DNA of 64,000 nucleotides from Streptomyces sp. NBC_01214 (GTDB lineage Bacteria > Actinomycetota > Actinomycetes > Streptomycetales > Streptomycetaceae), in NCBI RefSeq assembly GCF_026340975.1, contig NZ_JAPEOS010000002.1:1196501-1260500 (forward strand), in the 5' to 3' direction. Position 1 is the first letter of the stretch. Each line of letters opens with the position of its first letter. A model generated the notes under the pieces. The model did no database searches. It saw only the letters and a list, made by a program, of their open reading frames with translations, and was not told the DNA's origin. Positions 61,817 to 64,000 of this stretch are shown piece after piece. Position numbers and translations under genes: made by a program.

Positions 61817-61970
61817 GCACCTTGCCGGAGTCGAGGTCTATCGGACCCCGTCCCGGATCGTTGTCATTGACGTCGGTCCGGGACAGCTCCAGGCGCTTCT
61901 TCTCCTCGTCCGTGTGCTTGCGTCCCGGGTTGAACAGCTGGTCGATCATGTTGAACACCGTGCCCACCAC
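61779..61970 (-). CDS. DUF6191-type small protein
   Basis: A 63-residue protein with the pattern FNPGRKHTDEEKKRLELSRT then DVNDNDPGRGPIDLDSGKVL, which I recognise as typical of DUF6191 proteins of Streptomyces. The function is unknown. The GTG start at 61970 could instead be the adjacent GTG at 61967. It overlaps the 3' end of the LAL gene by 38 bases in a convergent arrangement. Confidence 0.78.
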   Translation of the reverse strand: MVGTVFNMIDQLFNPGRKHTDEEKKRLELSRTDVNDNDPGRGPIDLDSGKVLIRLDEQRPDGD

Positions 61971-62000
61971 ACCCTTCGTCCCCTGCTGGGAAGCCGCTGG

Positions 62001-63236
62001 TTACCGCACCGTCAGGGTCAAGATCCTGTCGTCGCCCGTCTCGGGGGACCCGCGTCCGTCCGTCTCGCTCGTGACCAGCAGCATCCGGTCCCCGCCGAGG
62101 GGCACCACCGTCCGCAGCCGCCCGTACTCGCCCTCCAGGAAGGGCTCGGGATCCGCCACCAGCTCCGTCCCGGCCAGCGGGATCCGCCACAGCCGCTTGC
62201 CCCTCAGCCCGGCCATCCACACCGAACCCTCCGCCCACGCGATCCCGCTCGGCGAGGCCTCGTCGGTCTTCCACACGGCCACCGGATCTCGGAAGCCGGG
62301 CTTCCCCGCCTTTCCCTCGGCCTCGGGCCACCCGTAGTTGGCGCCGGGCTCGATCAGGTTCAGCTCGTCCCAGGTGTTCTGGCCGAACTCGGCCGCCCAC
62401 AGCCGTTTGTCCTTGTCCCAGGCGAGGCCCTGCACATTGCGGTGCCCGTAGGAGTAGACGACGGAATCCGCCTCCGGATTGCCGTGCACCGGATCCCCGT
62501 CCGGGGTCATCCGCAAGATCTTGCCGCCCAGCGACTTCTTGTCCTGGGCGAGCCCGGTGTCACCGGTCTCACCCGTCCCCGCGTAGAGCATCTTGTCCGG
62601 GCCGAAGGCGATCCGGCCGCCGTTGTGGATGAGGCCCTTGGGAATGCCCCGGAACACCGTGTCCGGAGCCCCCAGTTGCTGTCCGGGAGGTCTCTGTTCG
62701 TCGTACCGCAGTCGGGCGATGCGGTTGTCGGACTCGGTCGTGAAGTACACGTACACCAGCCGGTCCGACGCGAAGGTGGGCGACAGCGCGAGGCCCAGGA
62801 GCCCGCCCTCCCCGCCCGGAGCCACCCCCGGCACCTTGCCGATCTGGGTCACCGTGCCCGAACCCGTCGCGACCCTGCTGATCGTCCCCTTGTCCCGCGA
62901 GGCCACCAGGAGGTCCCCGCCCGGCAGCGGGGCCACGCCCCACGGCGACTCCAGACCCTTGGCCACCTCGCCGGTCACCGTCACGGTCCCCTTCGCCGGT
63001 GGGCCGACGGCCTCCGGCGACGCGGACGGACTCCCCGACGGCCCCGGCGACCCGGAGCCCGCCGCGGCCGTGCTCGGTGGGGAGCCGCCCGGCCCCGTGC
63101 CCGGTGCGCCCTCCGGCGCGCACCCCGTCGCCAGCAGGGCGCCGCAGCCGGCCAGCGCGAGCGCCGCCACCACACCCCGGCTCCGCCCGCCCGCGCCCGC
63201 GGATCCCGACTGCCCGGGAGAACTTCCGTATCGCAT
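62001..63236 (-). CDS. Lipoprotein of the PQQ-dependent soluble glucose/sorbosone dehydrogenase family
   Basis: A 411-residue exported protein. The signal peptide has a hydrophobic stretch and lipobox LLATGC (cysteine at about residue 39), followed by a Gly/Pro/Ser linker of about 50 residues. The six-bladed beta-propeller dehydrogenase domain has ESPWGVAPLPGGDLLVASRD, GGEGGLLGLALSP, SYGHRNVQGLAWD and ELNLIEPGANYGWPEAEGKA. It is expected to oxidise an aldose outside the membrane. The ATG at 63236 has AGGGAG seven bases upstream; a 26-codon extension is rejected. Confidence 0.92.
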   Translation of the reverse strand: MRYGSSPGQSGSAGAGGRSRGVVAALALAGCGALLATGCAPEGAPGTGPGGSPPSTAAAGSGSPGPSGSPSASPEAVGPPAKGTVTVTGEVAKGLESPWGVAPLPGGDLLVASRDKGTISRVATGSGTVTQIGKVPGVAPGGEGGLLGLALSPTFASDRLVYVYFTTESDNRIARLRYDEQRPPGQQLGAPDTVFRGIPKGLIHNGGRIAFGPDKMLYAGTGETGDTGLAQDKKSLGGKILRMTPDGDPVHGNPEADSVVYSYGHRNVQGLAWDKDKRLWAAEFGQNTWDELNLIEPGANYGWPEAEGKAGKPGFRDPVAVWKTDEASPSGIAWAEGSVWMAGLRGKRLWRIPLAGTELVADPEPFLEGEYGRLRTVVPLGGDRMLLVTSETDGRGSPETGDDRILTLTVR

Positions 63237-63380
63237 CGCCCTGCTCCCTTCCGGTCCTCCGATCGTGCCCTTCATCCCTCTCAACAGCTCCGGCAGTTCA
63301 CGAAGTTCCACCACTCGTACACTCGATCGAGTGGTTGTCCGACCGTCCCCGGATCGACCCCGGCCCCCGCCGGTGCCGGA

Positions 63381-64000
63381 TCAGTCCCAGGCTCCCACTT
63401 CGACCGGAAGGGCCGCGATCTCGGCCAGGTCCCCGGCCGAGAGCCGGACCTCCGCCGCCCGCGCGTTCTCCGCCGCCCACGGCGCCCGGTCGGCCCCCGG
63501 CACCGGAACCACCTGCGGCCCCTGCGCCAACACCCACGCCAGGGCCACCTGCGCGACCGTCACCCCGGGGCCGTGCCGCCGGGCGACCTGCCGCAGCCCC
63601 GCCAGCAGCACCTGGTTCGACGCCATCGCCTCCGCCGTGAACCGCGGATGTCGGGCCCGCACGTCCTGCGGCTCGAACCCCTCACCCGGCGTGAGGGTCC
63701 CCGTGAGGAACCCGCTGCCCAGCGGCATCGCCGCCAGGAACCCCACCCCGCGCGCCGCGCACCACGGCAGCAGTTGCCACGCCGCCTGCGGCGACCACAC
63801 CGACAGCTCCGCCTGCACCGCGCTCACCGGGAACACCTGCTGGAGCCGCTCCAGGTGCCGCAGGGTCGTCCGGTACCCGCGGTCCCCGCTCCGCCCGGCC
63901 CCGGGCCCGGCCCCGGCGCCCAGCGCGCAGTACCCGAGCGCCCGCACCTTGCCCGCGCCCACCAGCTCGGCCATGGCCCCCCAGGTCTCCTCCACGGGCA
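63381..64000 (-). CDS. Aldo/keto reductase, C-terminal part (cut by window edge)
   Basis: The C-terminal 206 or so residues of a TIM-barrel oxidoreductase of the AKR/YajO type. It has EETWGAMAELVGAGKVRALG, the VQAELSVWSP strand, WCAARGVGFLAAMPLGSGFL with the NADPH-binding positions, and VALAWVLAQGPQVVPVPGAD then WAAENARAAEVRLS, the usual C-terminus. The catalytic Tyr/Lys/Asp part lies beyond base 64000. It likely reduces aldehydes or ketones with NADPH; the substrate is unknown. Confidence 0.92.
   Translation of the reverse strand, partial: PVEETWGAMAELVGAGKVRALGYCALGAGAGPGAGRSGDRGYRTTLRHLERLQQVFPVSAVQAELSVWSPQAAWQLLPWCAARGVGFLAAMPLGSGFLTGTLTPGEGFEPQDVRARHPRFTAEAMASNQVLLAGLRQVARRHGPGVTVAQVALAWVLAQGPQVVPVPGADRAPWAAENARAAEVRLSAGDLAEIAALPVEVGAWD

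Noticed and set aside
63298..63640. Open frames between the sugar dehydrogenase and aldo/keto reductase on either strand
   Set aside because: They are Pro/Arg/Gly-rich shadow frames; the minus-strand reductase frame explains the coding bias from 63381 onward.

Overview
The window is chromosomal DNA from a Streptomyces or close relative. GC content is very high, almost every codon ends in G or C, GTG and TTG starts are common, and translationally coupled 4-nt overlaps are frequent. From memory, much of the gene order (glyA-gcvH-gcvT, an oligopeptide transporter, cysteine desulfurase-mnmA, ligA, a GGDEF-EAL gene, gatCAB) matches the S. coelicolor SCO547x-SCO550x region. I could not run a search to confirm that. 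I see no rRNA, tRNA, CRISPR array, insertion sequence, integrase or replication origin.

Left part (1-18.2 kb): a one-carbon module on the minus strand (gcvT, gcvH, glyA and the start of an L-serine dehydratase) sits behind what looks like a complete tandem glycine riboswitch. To its right are a P-loop protein and two SseB-like proteins. Next comes a five-gene oligopeptide ABC transporter in the order permease C, binding lipoprotein, permease B, ATPase D, ATPase F. After it lie a TRIC-type channel, a thioesterase, a cysteine desulfurase, a secreted or anchored amidase, and the tRNA thiolase mnmA. The last and the desulfurase probably cooperate in 2-thiouridine synthesis.

Defence island (about 18.3-30.8 kb), between mnmA and metabolic genes: rloA-rloB (ABC-type ATPase plus RloB), hsdM with a large C-terminal extension, and hsdS whose two target-recognition halves are almost copies of each other. 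These are followed by a divergent XRE/DUF5753 plus DUF397 regulator pair, a GHKL anti-sigma-like ATPase, hsdR, and a YgjP-type metallopeptidase. hsdS uses more A/T-ending codons than its surroundings, which suggests later acquisition.

Middle part (30.8-44.9 kb): a quinone-oxidoreductase-like enzyme divergent from a GlxA-type AraC regulator, small hypotheticals, an SDR, a MetE-like zinc methyltransferase domain protein, NAD-dependent DNA ligase, and a membrane GGDEF-EAL protein (RmdB-like) carrying the only in-frame TTA codon I found in the window. Then comes gatC-gatA-(81-aa protein)-gatB.

Right part (44.9-64 kb): a Ser/Thr kinase with an external C-terminal domain, then an iron-box-controlled divergent locus. 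In that locus an IucB/DesC-like acyltransferase is coupled to a penicillin-acylase-family hydrolase on one side, with a siderophore-interacting flavoprotein on the other. Beyond are a small secreted protein, a DinB-fold protein, acetyltransferases, an MMPL transporter, a large LuxR (LAL) regulator, a DUF6191 protein, a lipoprotein sugar dehydrogenase, and a truncated-by-window aldo/keto reductase.

The best candidates for something new are the regulated RloAB/type I restriction island with its duplicated-specificity HsdS, and the iron-regulated acylase/acyltransferase/reductase locus.
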